From Linum tenue (taxonomy: Eukaryota; Streptophyta; Magnoliopsida; Malpighiales; Linaceae): 64,000 nucleotides of DNA. Within the stretch, counting starts at the first letter, position 1. Each line of letters starts with the position of its first letter. The DNA lies in the NCBI GenBank assembly GCA_946122785.1, contig CAMGYJ010000002.1, positions 22,046,492 to 22,110,491 of the forward strand, in the 5' to 3' direction. Made by a program: the position numbers and the translations under genes. Below the pieces are notes generated by a model that ran no database searches, had not been told where the DNA came from, and saw only the letters and a program-made list of their open reading frames with translations. Below, piece after piece: positions 36,212 through 48,959 of the stretch.

Positions 36212-36950
36212 AGACATGGGTCGGGTGGGCCGGGTTTAGCCATTTTAATCATCCGATTCATGCATTACGGTTTGGGAAATATTAAACCCAAACCCACCCA
36301 TAAAAATTAAAACCCTATGTTTTTTTTTTAATTGAATTGGGTCGGGTTGACAGTATTTTTAAGTAAAAACTCAACCCAACACAAAATATGTAATTATTCT
36401 ACACCATAAAAATATTTTATAACTAATTAATATTTTAAATGAATAAACCGAGGCGAAAGGTATCAAAATTCACAAATGTTGTTTGAATTTTCATTAAATG
36501 TGATTTATTTCAACATATATTTAATTTTTTCACGACGTTTGTTGAAATAGGCTAAAAGGGTTATAGACAAACGCATATATAATATGTAATTCTATTAAAA
36601 TTGTAAACAAGAAAAAGGACTACGTGAATCATAGCTATATTAAATATATGTATGAACTTTAAGCCGAAAAATGCATTAGATTAGGGAGACCATGAGAGAA
36701 AACATGGCGCAATATCTTAATTTTCTCATAGGTATTTTTTGGATACGAAATTATACTAATAGTTGGAACACGGGTTGGGTCGGGTTCTACGAGTTGTGTT
36801 AACCAAAATCCAAACTCAACCCAAAAGAGGCGGGTTGTACAAAAGAAAACCTTCACCCAACCCAAAACCTTAGTTTTAGCGATTAATACGGGTGGGTTGG
36901 ATCGGGTTGGACGGGTGGGTCGGTTTGCGGGTGTGTTTGTTCACCCCTAC
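36212..36950. repeat. Degenerate TE with GGGTTGGGTCGGG ends
   Basis: Both ends are packed with GGTCGGGT/ACCCAACCC words (36215-36300 and 36770-36935) around an AT-rich centre. The right end (TGTTTGTTCACCCCTACC) would be a TAGGGGTGAACA-type hAT terminus. The matching left terminus and TSD were not found, so the left end is probably deleted. Confidence 0.5.
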
Positions 36951-37000
36951 CGGCGGGTAGACAAGCTGGTCGCACTATTTCTGTCCGGATCTGTGAGCTA

Positions 37001-37220
37001 ACCGTGAACAACAACCCAGTGTGGAGTCGCTTCAGATTCTGTCAAAATGGGGGAAACCCGTTGGAACCAATCGATTCAACCAGTTGGTTAAGGTTTTCAG
37101 AGGCTCTTTAGCTCAGGAAAGTTAATTGTGATGCTCGATGTCCGATGTGTTGGGGTGAGTCACAGACGTTGGAGCATTTGCTTTTGGATTGTCCATTTCT
37201 GTAGAGTATTAAACATAGGG
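37001..37220 (+). pseudogene. LINE zf-RVT remnant
   Basis: One frame reads NCDARCPMCWGESQTLEHLL then LDCPF and a stop: the CxxC...H...C zinc-binding domain that follows RT in plant LINEs. No RT or RNase H is preserved beside it, so this is a small decayed fragment. Confidence 0.65.
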
Positions 37221-38295
37221 TTCGACTAACTTTATGGAACATTTTCTTCTTCCTCTCGTTTCGTTTTTGTATATAGGAACAGAGAGCTGCGGTTGTAAAA
37301 GGGACAAAAAAGGGTAAATACAATATATTAGCCATAACTATTATGAAGCGGAGAATTAAGAATTTTTCTTTTGCCTTTACGAGTTGAGTAAACAAAGAAA
37401 AAAACCTATCCTCCCATCTATAGAATTCTTTTAATGAAAATAAAATATGGAAGGCCCCTATCTCTAAAGGAATTCACTTTTATAAAGCTCTACCAAAAGT
37501 CTTCCACACAAGAAAATAAAGTGATGACTCCCGCTCCCTAGCCAAAATTATGAAAATTCAAATTATTAGCTATAACTATTGTTGCGGGTTAAAATATGGC
37601 TAACTGTACGGTACTGTTATTGAATTTTTTACGGAGAAGGCCACGACAGCGTCCACGTCGGAATGCTTTTAATTTATAACTTTAAAACATAAAAGTTTAG
37701 TCAGTATTACTAACAAAATTGTTAACAAATAGTTAACGTTTGGATAATAATTTGAATTCCATAATTATGGCTATAATTTCCCGCTTCATAATAGTTGTGG
37801 CTAATATATTGTACTTAAAAAAAAAAGATCAGTATTTGAAGAGCTTCAACTCTTCCTTGGATTAGTCTTGAAATTCCGCAAGAATACCACGTAAATTGAT
37901 TGTCTGTTTATTCTACTTAATTATGTAGACAAGGGTGATATAGGTTTGTTGATAACCGCATAATTTCGATTGATTAACAGTGATAACGTGCGGGTGGATT
38001 GTGTAAATACAAAATTCATTTTGGTGTTAATGAATTATTTTCCACTTCTTTTGGTAATACCTGGATAAACCAATATATAAATCGATAATACTCCAATCGA
38101 GTTATATCACTTAGCTTGTAAAACTACGATTTAAACCAGTTTGACAAACACAATGAAGTAATCACTATACAATCTCAAGAACCTATGTCGAAAAACCAAA
38201 AAAACTGCATACCAAGGATGCACAGCTATTCATTCATTGTCAAAGAAGGAAGGAAAGAAGAAGAAGGAAAAAAAAAGCATCTACTTCTTCTTCTT
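37221..38295. other. AT-rich intergenic DNA
   Basis: No gene, tandem array or element boundary could be supported. Short ORFs (37108-37395) have no recognisable content. Confidence 0.45.
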
Positions 38296-38589
38296 CTAAT
38301 TATTCAGCCACTGATAACAGTACTGAGCACCAGCGTGGCTCATACACGGCCCAGTGCACCACGTATGCAGCGGGCACCGGCGCCCGTCCCTCTCATAATA
38401 GTAGATATCGAACCAGCGAGGCCCTCCGACTCCCCAATCCATGCTGCAATAGAAGGCCGTCGACAAACTTGGCGACAACTTGAAGCGGTAGATATCGTGC
38501 GGGTTCAACACGTGAACCCTGAAATCTTCCATCTCGTCGGATCTTCTGCTGCAAAAATCTAGTGAGTCAAAAAGACTGGGTTTGGTTAT
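38296..38589 (-). pseudogene. S-protein homolog (plant self-incompatibility S1 family), 5'-truncated
   Basis: S1-family proteins are small secreted Cys-rich proteins. The frame, open from a stop at about 38590 to the stop at 38296, reads FCSRRSDE then FRVHVLNPHDIYRFKLS, TAFYCSMDWG, RWFDIYYYERD, a WC pair and the end CYQWLNN. Spacing of the cysteines and the F-Y-C / W-F-D-I-Y blocks match the C-terminal three quarters of the family. The signal peptide and first beta strand are absent and there is no upstream ATG in frame beyond 38532. Family members are usually intronless, so truncation is more likely than a missed exon. Confidence 0.65.
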
Positions 38590-39222
38590 CTATTAATGGA
38601 TAAAGCAAGATAACGATCAGACAAAATTTCTACAGTTGGTTAATGGCGAGAACATTGCGGAGAACGAAGTTCACGGATTCTTTTGCACGTTATTTCGGAG
38701 GATGAAGGAGTAAATTAAGGAACCTTTTTACGTTCTGACATTACTAGCATAGGGCCCGGCCCATTGCAACGTTATAACATAATGAAATTGGTCATTATTT
38801 GGGTTAGGGTGGAGTTTAATCCATGAACTTAGGCTTTTACCAACACTCAATTTAAAGTTATAATTTGGTGCCAAAATGTGATGGGTTTTACCATTTAATA
38901 CTTAAATTTAATATATTTTTTTTTTTGCAAATAAAAATGATACTATAGTACCTAAATATTTATGCCTTAAAATTATCACCTAAAATTTTAAATTTAAAAA
39001 CTGGTCCAACTTTTTATGTGTGGTTAACTATGAACTAAATGGGCAAAGTCATACTCAATTGTCAATTCATTCCCATTTAGAATATGACAAATAATAATAA
39101 TAATAATTATACACTATCTAACCTACCTGTTATCCTAATCCTATATACTTCACTCATGTCCTATCCACCACCCATGACCCATGTGGGATAATTGTCATCC
39201 CCATACATAATGATCAAATGGT
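38590..39222. other. AT-rich intergenic DNA
   Basis: No gene found. A short GC-rich motif (CTAGCATAGGGCCCGGCCCA at about 38748) resembles one at about 62907 (CTAGCACCGGGCCCGGCCC) and is likely part of a dispersed repeat. Confidence 0.4.
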
Positions 39223-39233
39223 GTATTTCATGG

Positions 39234-40486
39234 ACTGTTTTTCAGAAATACCACTGTTTAAAAAAAGAATTTCAAAAATACCACCCAACTCCAAAAAATT
39301 CCAAAAATACCACCTTTTTCAAAAACCGTCACCCCACCCTGCGGTTTACACGAAAACCGTTGGGCGGGGTCGCGGTTTTCTATCCAAACCGCGGGGCAAA
39401 GGGGCGGTTATAAAAAAAAAATTGGACCAAACCGCTGGGTGGAGTGGCGGTTTGGCCCAAAACCGGCACCTCACACAGCGGTTTGGTCCAAATTTGTTTT
39501 TTTCTATCAACTCCTAACTTTGGCCGAAACTTCAAACGAACGTAACTTTGCACTCGGGTATCCGATCGTAGCGATTTGTTTTTTCATTTGCATAACTTTT
39601 CAAGATCTACAACTTTTACTAGGATGAAATTTTCAAAACAGGAATTATTTGTGGATATACGAGACCTTGAGAATAACTTTACCTTTACTTTTCACAAATT
39701 CATGTATATTTTGAAATTATGATTATATTAAAAGTTGTAGATCTTGAAAAGTTATGCAGAATAAAAAAAAATTCATGATGTTCGGATTTTGGAGCACAAA
39801 GTTATGGCCGCCCAAAGTTTGACGAAAGGCGAGACCCGGCGGTTTGCGGCTTGCAAGATCTCAAAAAGTTTGCGGCGTCCATTTTTTGAATCCGAATAAC
39901 TTTTTGAGATCTTGCAAGCCGCAAATCGTCGGATCCCGCCTTCGTCTCGAAAAAACGTCATTTGCCACCCCGAACGAGCCTTTTTTTTATTTCGTCAAAC
40001 TTTGGGCGGCCATAACTTTGTGCTCCAAAATCCGAATGTCATGAATTTTTTTTTGATTCCGCATAACTTTTCAAGATCTACAACTTTTAACATAATCATA
40101 ATTTCAAAATGTACATGGATTTGTGAAAAGTAAAGGTAAAGTTATTCCCAAGGTCCCGTATATCCACAACTAATTCCTATTTTGAAAATTTCATCCTAGT
40201 AAAAGTTGTAGATCTTGAAAAGTTATGCGAAATGAAAAAAATCGATATGATCGGATACCGAGTTTAAAGTTACGTTTGTTTGAAGTTTCGGCCGAAGTTA
40301 GGAGTTGATCGAAAAAAAAAAATTGGACCAAACCGCTGGGTGGGGTGGCGGTGTGGGATGGCGGTTTTGGGCCAAACCGCCACCCCACCCAGCGGTTTGG
40401 TCCAATTTTTTTTTATAACCGCCCCCTAGGCCCTCGGTTTGCATAGAAAACCGCCCCCGACAGTGGTACTTTTTTGGATTTCTTCC
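39234..40486. mobile_element. Foldback element with ~0.6-kb inverted arms
   Basis: The element is one long inverted repeat: left arm about 39234-39870, a 27-bp spacer, right arm about 39898-40486. Landmarks occur in mirror order, for example AAGATCTACAACTTTTA, GGAGCACAAAGTTATGG and AAACCGCTGGGTGG. It is flanked by a perfect 11-bp repeat GTATTTCATGG (39223-39233 and 40487-40497). The TSD length is in the Mutator range, so a foldback MULE is likely. ORFs within (39218-39627, 40191-40516) mirror each other and are shadows. A transcript through it would form a very long hairpin. Confidence 0.88.
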
Positions 40487-40497
40487 GTATTTCATGG

Positions 40498-42207
40498 TTT
40501 CAATTATGGTATTCAATATTCATCCACATAAGAGCCTTCAGGTAAAGGGTTACTATCGATTGCCATTTTAATTTATCGACATTCATGTATCTAACTCCAT
40601 ATAAAAAATATTAATACATCTAATTATAGTATTTCGAAATCAAACATGATCTCTTTATCTGGGAAAAAGTTTTTAATCCAGTTTCATATTTGCCTTCATC
40701 TCCTTCAATCTCGATTAAATCTCAGTAATGGTTTTATTAGTTGAGGCAGTGATCAAGCTCCATCTGCTGCAGATTCCTCCGTAACCCATTGGATGGAGTT
40801 ATGAAAGACAAATAAGATCAATAAGTTGTGGCTAGAAACAGTAATTTAGAACCAGGCTGATAGGTTACACCCAATGTCTACTTCCTTTCTGTTAAAAACA
40901 GGTAAAATACTTCGGGTGCCACCTAAGTTTGAGAATTGCGGTACCATTAATGTCGCCAAAATATGCATTCGTCTACTTTTTCATCCAACAAAAACTTTTA
41001 ATTACTTTTTGATACCCAAAACTTTTAAAAATATCGAAAACTATGTTTCAATAAGTTTTATCTAATATAATAATTAGAAAATCTTCTAAACATATTATTA
41101 CTAGAATGACTTATTAAATTTTGTGAATAAAATAGATAAATTAGTAAAAATAATAAACGAATATCAAGAAGAATAATAAATATACTAAAATATAAAATAC
41201 CAATTAAAAGTGGAAGACATAGGAATTGCAGAGGAAGTAGGGAATAACCTTGTCAAAATCCTCATAGTTAATAGTTAATTCATGGCTAAAGCTATGGTGT
41301 TGATCAATTTCCTTGTGCGGCAACTGGCGATAGAGATCTATAACTTTTTATTTGGAATATGAAATGTTTAGCTCCTCCAATCATGATCTCTGCTTATATT
41401 TACAGTTTCGTTTGCACTGTAGTTGCCAATTAATTTATGGCAGAAGCTAATTGAGCACAACTGCTACTGATTTGAGAGAGAGAGGATCCACCGACGAGGG
41501 GAGGAGCCACGAACAACAGGTAAAATCCTAACCTCAATAACAATAACTCCGTAGCAGCTGTTTAGTTCAAAAAGTTCCAATTAGTCGCCGGTAAGGGAAT
41601 GGAAGGGGCGACAACGAGGTTGCTGGGTTCGGCGGCGGTGTCGATGCAGAGGGGATTTGCGAGGACGTTATTGCAGATGAAAAATTGAATACGGAAGAGA
41701 CAACAGACTCAACAAAGGCATTTTTGGGAGTGGGATTGAACTTGGAAGAAAGTCAAGAGGGAAGAGCGGGACTAGATCAAGTCAGTATCTTTTCTATCAC
41801 TCTTCTGTCAGTAATCCAATCATCAGTTCTCACGTGTCAACCTTTTCCTTTTATTTAAATTAAACACGGAGGGACACTAAGGTTAATTGCACCCCCTATT
41901 TAATGCTGACGCTCTGACGCTGACTTTTTGAGCAGACACGGATCCCACTCTCCCACCACACACTGGTTCCCCTCTCTCTCACTCTTTGTTTTATTATTAA
42001 AAGAAAAAAATACATTTTCCTTTTATTATTAAAAAAAAATACATTATTTCTTCTCTCTCTCATATACAACAAAAATGAATCTAACCATCCTAGCTATCTC
42101 TGTTATAATTTCAACTAATCAACTCAAATTGAATAATGATTTTTTCGTTAAATAATTCAGTGCTAAAGATAGTAATTAGAAGTATAAATATGATTATCAC
42201 TTTCTAC
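40498..42207. other. Intergenic; possible exon relic near 41.6 kb
   Basis: Mostly AT-rich without genes. At 41470-41690 a GA-rich leader-like stretch, a possible donor (ACAACAG|GTAAAA) and a 29-codon ORF (41599-41688, begins MEGATTRLLGSAAVSMQRGF) look like the start of a gene whose remainder is missing. The Arg/Ser-rich N-terminus without acidic residues after Glu2 could be an organellar presequence; this is conjecture. Confidence 0.3.
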
Positions 42208-42680
42208 TATCATGGTAAAAATGGTAAAATATGTTGAAGAAAATTACAAATCTAACTACAATACAATACCACATGGTAAAACGTGGTAAAATATGTTGAA
42301 GTAAATTACAAATCTAACTACCATACAATACCACATGGTATAACGTGGTAAAACATGCTACAGAAATTTACAAATCTAATTACCATACCTTAGCATATGG
42401 TATAACATGCTAAAATAAAATTACAAATCCAACTACCACCACATGGTATAACTTGGTAATCCATGCTACAGAAAATTATAAATCTAACTAGCATACAATA
42501 CCACCATGGTAAATCGAAGGACCACAAATCAATTATAATATCCATATAATACCACATGGTATGAGAAGGTAAAACCATATAAATCTAATTACAATCCTCT
42601 ACGACCATAGTAAAACATGATATTCATAAAAATACATTTCGTTACCACACATTACCATATGGTATACTATGGTAATCTCA
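42208..42680. repeat. Minisatellite, ~60-65-bp unit
   Basis: About seven degenerate copies of a unit built on ACCACATGGTATAACGTGGT, a CATGCTACAGAAA-like block and TTACAAATCTAACTACCAT. The unit contains a CCATGGT palindrome. Copies diverge toward the right end. Confidence 0.75.
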
Positions 42681-42834
42681 ATATATATATGGTGACTTTT
42701 ACGGTGCCCAGGGCAAAATCCGGGTACGGGTACCTTGGCCGATCTTAACCATTCATTTTCAATCTCCACGGCTCACGTTTGTTAAACCTAACTGCGCCAC
42801 TAAATAACTAAACAAATTACAAAAAGCCTCCTGC

Positions 42835-43545
42835 CGCATTAAGTTTGTTTTCATCCTAGTCCAACTAACTGCCCCGATTAAATTAAATGGATTAAGACTG
42901 CAAACCCAATTGGGTAGACCCACTGCCGCCCTAACCAATTTCCAGTCTCCCTAACCAATTATTCGATCCCTCTCTCGTCTTGGAGGGACGCCCCTTCACA
43001 GTTCCAAGAGAAGCTCCCCATCCAATTTGAACTCTCCAACTTAATCATCTTTTTGAATCCCAATTACTTGCATCCACATTCGACGTAGATTGAATTTACC
43101 AATTTATTTTGTCTTGTTTGTTCTTCGCCATTTTTATTTCCCCTCGCCTATCTCTTTCTAACACGATTACGGCGACCATGTCTATTATTGTGTTCATCAA
43201 ACTTTTCATTTGCAAAAGAACCCTTGAAAGAGGTTTGCTAACCCTAGGGTTCATGTCGCTAGTGCTTTGTCATCTTGTCTTAGCATTATTGTCATTTTCT
43301 CGAAACTTCTATCACTCGGTGAAATTAAGGTTTCCTTATATGTAGTGTTCGTCTCGCCCAGAGGATTGAGGAAGGAGATGAAGAAGACAGAATTTGCTTC
43401 GAATCGGATGGAGAGGTCTCCTTAATTTGTGTTTATGTATTAACGGTGCGTTTAGGACTAATTCTAGTTGGACTTGGTCGGATCATTGATTTTTGCAGGC
43501 TTTTAAATAACATTCAAAAGTGGGCTTGTACATGACCCATGCAAT
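42835..43545 (+). repeat. Dispersed repeat X, copy 1, with small ORF
   Basis: This segment is homologous, in inverted orientation, to 55740-56545. The shared part includes a small ORF (43109-43345); its last 57 codons, from MSIIVFIKLFICKRTLERG to SRNFYHSVKLRFP.M, differ from the other copy at very few residues. The ORF product is hydrophobic with one clear membrane-like segment (LLTLGFMSLVLCHLVLALLS) and no recognised family. Likely a transposable element with or without coding function. Confidence 0.6.
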
Positions 43546-43697
43546 ATTCAAAAGTGGGCCTGGAACGTGCGAGCCCATTTCATTTCTCCTGCCGTATCAA
43601 TTCGTGTGCCAATCCTAGTTTAACTAGCTTTACTTACCCTAGTTTAACCTACATGAGTTACCATCATCATTACATATCTTCCGAAATCTTCTAACTC

Positions 43698-44705
43698 TTG
43701 ACATTCCAGACTCAATTGTCTCCATCACACTCACGTCTCCAGACTCAACCCCCACGATCACTTTTTCTTACACCTACATTCTCTCTTTCCTCCATCTTCA
43801 CCTTCCCCTTGTTCCTTCTTCCTCCAGATGCCATGGCAAACAACGGTAAATCGTTTGCTGAAATGGGGATACTATCTCTATCAAATGAAGACTTCCGATC
43901 CACCGCAAGTCTCGGTGACAATCTTTCATTTACAAGCAAGACAACAATTGTGGCCGAGTACGAGTTCATCCACCTAAGTCCTTTCCCTCCAGAAGTGAAG
44001 AAGTTAATAAAAAATCTTGGCTGGGAAAAGTTCTTTGATCTCCGGAGTCGAGGAAGCACCAATTACTGCCCCCATGTGGTGAGGAAGTTCTACCATAATC
44101 TACAGCTTTCTGCTCCCTGTGATTCTCATATCGTGTCGATCTTCCTGGGACATAGAGTCTGCTTCCAGCCTCATTAGTTTGCTGAGATCCTCGATCTTCC
44201 CGCCGGAGGACACCCCATTGAGAGCAGAAGTGATCTTGGGCGATTTTACGATTTTGAGTTTGAAGTTGAACTGGCGAAACTCACGAAGGGGCGCATCCAG
44301 GCTTCTTTCCTCCCAGATCCTCTTCGATTCCTCCACTGGATGATTGTCAACTGCTTCCTGCCAAGGTACCGTGGTCATTCGATTATTCGTAAACTTGACT
44401 TGTTTATCATTGTGCAAGCTCAAAGAGGTGTTCCTGTTAACCTCGCATCTCTCATGTGCCTGAACATGGTTGAGGCTGCTCCTAAAGGGGAAAACTGGTA
44501 CACTGCCTTTCCATATGCCACCTTCGTGACCACCTTTCTTGAAAGGGTTGGGATGGATATGGGGGTTTATGTTAAGGAGGACCAGTGCGCTTATTTGCCG
44601 GTGTACCGTATAGCCGAATTGACCAATACTTTTATTGACCTTCGGCATACGGAGCATCAAGAGAACCCTGAGGCCTCCTCAAGCAAACGTCATCGGCTTA
44701 CATGA
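43698..44705 (+). pseudogene. Putative plant transposon protein (Transposase_32-like), one nonsense codon
   Basis: Two open stretches, 43698-44177 and 44178-44705, are in one frame separated only by TAG at 44175-44177. The likely start is the ATG at 43832 (MANNGKSFAEMG). Recognisable family wording: LGWEKFFDL, VVRKFYHNL, the FAEILDLP block just after the stop, RFLHWMIVNCFLPR, AYLPVYRIAELTN. This domain occurs in retroelement-associated proteins of unknown function. No LTRs or other domains were identified around it. Confidence 0.65.
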
Positions 44706-44989
44706 GAGTCGATTGATGCAGGGCGGGGTGGAGCGTTGGAGCAGCAAAGGGGCCACCAATGGATGTCTTCTGTTAACAAGTTTCCTAAGTCTTTGTTGGT
44801 TTTTTTTCCACTCTCTTGTCTTTTCCTTAATTCTCCAGCACTCAAAAATGTAGGTACTAAGGGGAGCCAGTACATCATCTGACTAGGAAAGTCTCCCATT
44901 TTTTGAATTGCCCATACCAATATTTTTCTATGCATGCAGTATTTTTTGAATTTGTCATGGCTAAGTTCCCTAAGACAGGTGACGAGATG

Positions 44990-45235
44990 CAGTAATGGTC
45001 ATCTCCAATTGTGCAATTTTTGTGACTTGCAAGATGATGTGGCAAGGAGGTCCAATTGCATCTCTAAATTGCTATGATGTGAGAAGCTATTGCAAGGGTG
45101 AAAATTTGCATAAGAGCATCTCCAATGGTGCAATTATAGTGACTTGCAAGCTGATGTGGCAATAAGTTGCAATTGCAACTTTGAATTGCATTGATGTGGG
45201 GTGCCATTGCAAGTGTGCAAATTTGCTTGGTGTGA
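44990..45235. repeat. Tandem duplication, ~115-bp unit
   Basis: Two copies of GCATCTCCAATTGTGCAATT... / GCATCTCCAATGGTGCAATT..., each with GTGACTTGCAAG.TGATGTGG and ending near GAAAATTTGCATAAG / CAAATTTGCTTGG. The start word is common at plant TE ends. Confidence 0.6.
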
Positions 45236-46497
45236 AAATTTTCTTGCAATTGAAATGGGCACACGAGTGGGGACTATTGATGAAATTGCAATTGACTTTC
45301 ATTGTTGGAGATATGATGAAGTTGAGAAGTGGTGTTTTCTCAAAATTATAGAAGTGGAAGTAGGGACTACCTATGAAATTGCAAATGAATTTCATTGGGG
45401 GAGATTTTAATCCGCTTTTGTTATAAGCAGTTCCAATTAGGTCGAAGAATGTGTTTACTTATTTCATCTTTAATTTTTAATGGTTTTCGAAAATTATGGT
45501 TTTATTTATATTTTGTCACAAGTATAGTGATGAACTGATGATGATGGCTTGATTACAATGATTTTCGATCTATGGTGATTTTTTCCCTTTTTCATCAAGA
45601 CTCATGCTTCTTTTATTCCCTCGATGGATCTATGAAGCTTCGTTTATAGTAAAATACCCTTTTAATTATACACAATAAAGAATACATTAATTATGTAAGC
45701 CTTTTTATTGTATTTATTAATACAACGAATTCTCTCACTAAAAGGGGAGTGCATTCTTACAACAAAAAAAAAAAAAAAGAGGAGTGCATACATCGTTGGT
45801 GGAAATTCAAGGAATGGAAGCCTTTCCATATCCTAGTAACATTAAATTAATTACCTAAGAATTTTCTATCTGCCTTGTACGGGTTTTGGTCATTAATTAT
45901 GCTGATTGGGAGCCAATCAGTTTTACTTTTTGGGTTAACTATACATGAATGTAAATTTAATTAGAAGAGGGCAATTGGGAACAAAGTGGAATTATATGAT
46001 CTCAATTAAACCTCTCTACAAGATACAATGGCTTGATCAGAAGCAACCTCATTCACAAGTTGGAAGCTGGAATTTTGGTAAAGTCCCTTTGCCATTTCGG
46101 GCAGCTCACTTTGGAAGCCTGTTCGTCACGCATGGCTCGATGAAAATGAGATTTTATTGATTTGTATTGAACCTGGGATATTTGTGAACACCAGGGATTA
46201 CTTGGGAGCAGGAGATCAAGTCCAGAAGGTCCCTTTTCAGGTTGCAAACGTGTAACTGGAAAGCTGGAAATTGCCACTTGTTGGCTAAGGTAGTAGCCAG
46301 GTTAAAGCTAGATAATTTGAGACTCGATTCGGAAGGGATGGCTATCCGAAAAGTCAATATAGTTTCCACAAAAAAACAAACCAAACCAAAACCGAACCAA
46401 AAAACAAACCAAACCAAACCAAAAAAACAAATATAGAAAGCATTCACCAAACCAAACCAAAAGTGGTTGTCCATCATCTTGAAAAAAAAACGCAAAA
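45236..46497. other. TE-like non-coding DNA left of the C48 gene
   Basis: Contains an A-run (about 45763-45779), and an AACCAAACC-rich simple repeat at about 46370-46460. ORFs 45945-46436 have no recognised domain. The outer end of the Ulp1/FAR1 module should lie here, but I could not define a terminal repeat. Confidence 0.4.
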
Positions 46498-48180
46498 TCA
46501 GGTTGTCCTTGGGCTCTGTGACTGGGTTCCCTTGTGCTCTTCTCTTTCCTTTTTCCTCCTTTCATGGGATGTCTTGTACTCTTCGACTGCAGCTTCAACT
46601 TGAGGTGCAATTGTCCTTGCTTCCGTGAGCACCATATGCCTTATGTAGTTCATGGGCTCTCGAACAAGGTACAAAGCGATCTGCATCCTCCTCACTTGAG
46701 TGCATGGCTATAAACATCAACAAACATGGTGCTTAACACATGATTCAAAAATAACAATCAAGTGTGGCTTTCTAATATGCGAACTAGAATTGTCTTTACC
46801 CAAATATAAGAGGAGTCCCAGCTTGCGCCATACATCCACATGCAGACCCAGACTCCACTGCCAGACCTACATAAAATGAAAGCATCGCATGATAAACAAG
46901 TTGATAAGCCGTCGTTTAATACACACAAAATGGGCATACTTACCGATGAAGTTGTTCTTGATCCTTTGAAGGATTTGTGTATGAAAACTCCGCAATCCTC
47001 GGTGGAGACAATCCCGAAAATTGTTGACGATAGAGAATCTTCCACAAGGCTTGCATAAATCTCATCTGTACAAATTAAGAAACGTTTGTATTTAGAAAGA
47101 GGTATTTACATTTTTTTTTGTGTTATAACGGCACAATGTCACAAATTTACCATTGTTTGAACAGATTGTAGTCGAAAGGAATTGCGGTCTTCATTTGGTT
47201 GTGGATCCAAGATTTCGACTTCTTCCTTGTCCAACTTAATGACAGCCAAGTACCAATGGGCATTATCTCTCATCGGAACACACACCTATATATGCGGAAA
47301 TTGTCAACACGTATTAAAAAAATAAACGGAATTTTGACTCGTATAGGTCTAATGCCCTCTTGGGTGTTATTCCACATGAAATCACTAGTTCCTGTCCATG
47401 TGGTAGTTGCACAATTGAAATTTTGTCAACACAATATCATTCACGCTAAAAAACATGTGTTGTATTTTTTTGGTGAGAGGAAATTAATCTTAAGCATAAT
47501 CGGAGCAGAACCTGTAGTTCAGCAGGCAGATAGCACACTCCTTTTCCGTCCTTAGAATTTGTCCACAACTCTTCTAGAGTCAAATGGTAGGCCACCGCTG
47601 TTATAACCTAATATAACATGGACAAAAAACACTTCATGATACTATAGATTTGTTACAAAATAATTCTACGTAGAAAGCATTGATAGTGGACAAACAAAAC
47701 AAAATTTTGGAGTTCCGTTGACTACTTCAGCATCTACGAATGAGCGAGGGCTTAAGGACCACAATGACTTCCTGGTACAAGAGTTGTTTGAGGTTTTGAC
47801 CAATACTTCGTCAAGTGGCAGATTGGCTAAAAATATATAGTGAGCAAGCTGGATTTGCTCATCATCGTATTCCATACCAGTAGGTAGCTTAAACTTCAAA
47901 TCAACCTGGAATAGGGACCACAAATAAACACGAGTCGAAATGCATTCGTTATGTCTGACGGAATAACGGCAAAGAACACTTCAATGGCAAATAGGACACC
48001 TTTATTACCTTGTCAACAGAATTTAGAGAAATACTTTTTCCATTTGGCTTCTTTGGTGTTACCTCAGAGTCAGATTCATCGTCTGAAATAAAAACGATGA
48101 CTGAAGCAGGAGTGGATGGAGAAGGCACACCTTTGGGTAGCCTTGGTTTCTTTGTTGGAGTCACAAATTCGTCGGCCTCC
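46498..48180 (-). CDS. TE-associated Ulp1-like cysteine protease (C48 family)
   Basis: Ulp1/SENP-type proteases cleave SUMO or similar isopeptide bonds; plant TE-borne versions have unknown substrates. Inferred exons in coding order: about 48180-48009, 47905-47726, 47607-47512, (a possible extra exon near 47450-47340), 47285-47151, 47065-46944, 46866-46800, 46707-46498. Junctions are GT-AG and phases agree from 47905 onward. Catalytic residues are visible: His in DNAHWYLAVIKLDKEEVE, Asp in ILDPQP, a Gln in KDQEQLHR and Cys in SGSGVWVCMWM. A preceding helix region reads LPRSFVDAEV-like (SPRSFVDAEVITAVAYHL across the junction). The N-terminal exon is Pro/Lys/Asp-rich. The 5' end is not resolved. 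It lies head-to-head with the FAR1-type transposase. Confidence 0.7.
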
Positions 48181-48959
48181 TTCAAAAACAATGAAGATAC
48201 GATTAATAATTTAACTAGAATGAATTTGAAAGGTTTAAATAAGCGCTATTAGACATATCACAAGGTTGGACGCAGAGCGAGTAATCCTCCTATTTTCCAT
48301 GTTGTGCCTCTAAGCTTTAGTGTGTACTCAAAATTGCGGCAAAGAAGGATATGGAACCACTGCTCTACCGCTGAAGATTAATTATATATACAAAGTTAGG
48401 ATAAAATGTGGCGGCATATTTTTTCCGCGGAAAAATAGTTAGGGTTTAGTCTAAGGTACATGAACTTGGGATAAACATGGGTAGTTCTTAAACCTAAAAT
48501 TAAAAATAAACTTTTTTCTCGATTGAATAAAAAATTGAGTGCTATTAGTAAATATTCGCTCATATTAATATTTGATCCTTCCCCATACACGTAGTACACA
48601 ACTAGAGTCAGCTGGCGTTTGGCTTTACTAAGCATTCCTTTTCATTTTAAATTTTTTCGTTATTTATGAAAATGGTAAAGAAATCACTAAGATAAAGAAT
48701 AGAAAGTTCAACTCGTTCCTACCAAAAAAATAAGATATCACAAATCGTGTTATTAATGGGGATAATTATTAAGTGGCCCATTCAAGCATTAATTCGGCCA
48801 TCATTCCCAGTAGGGTTTTGTAGTCTACATCCTTGGTTCCCCAAAATTTCCAACAGTGACAATGACGTTGGAGGCAGACCCACCATTGACGTCGGAGGAA
48901 GTCCTACTATTGATGTCGGAGTCAGTCTAAGAAAACGCTGGTGCCGGAGCCAGTCACAC

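Noticed and set aside
39218..40516. Several ORFs of 60-100 codons inside the foldback
   Set aside because: They mirror each other across the palindrome and consist of repeat sequence.
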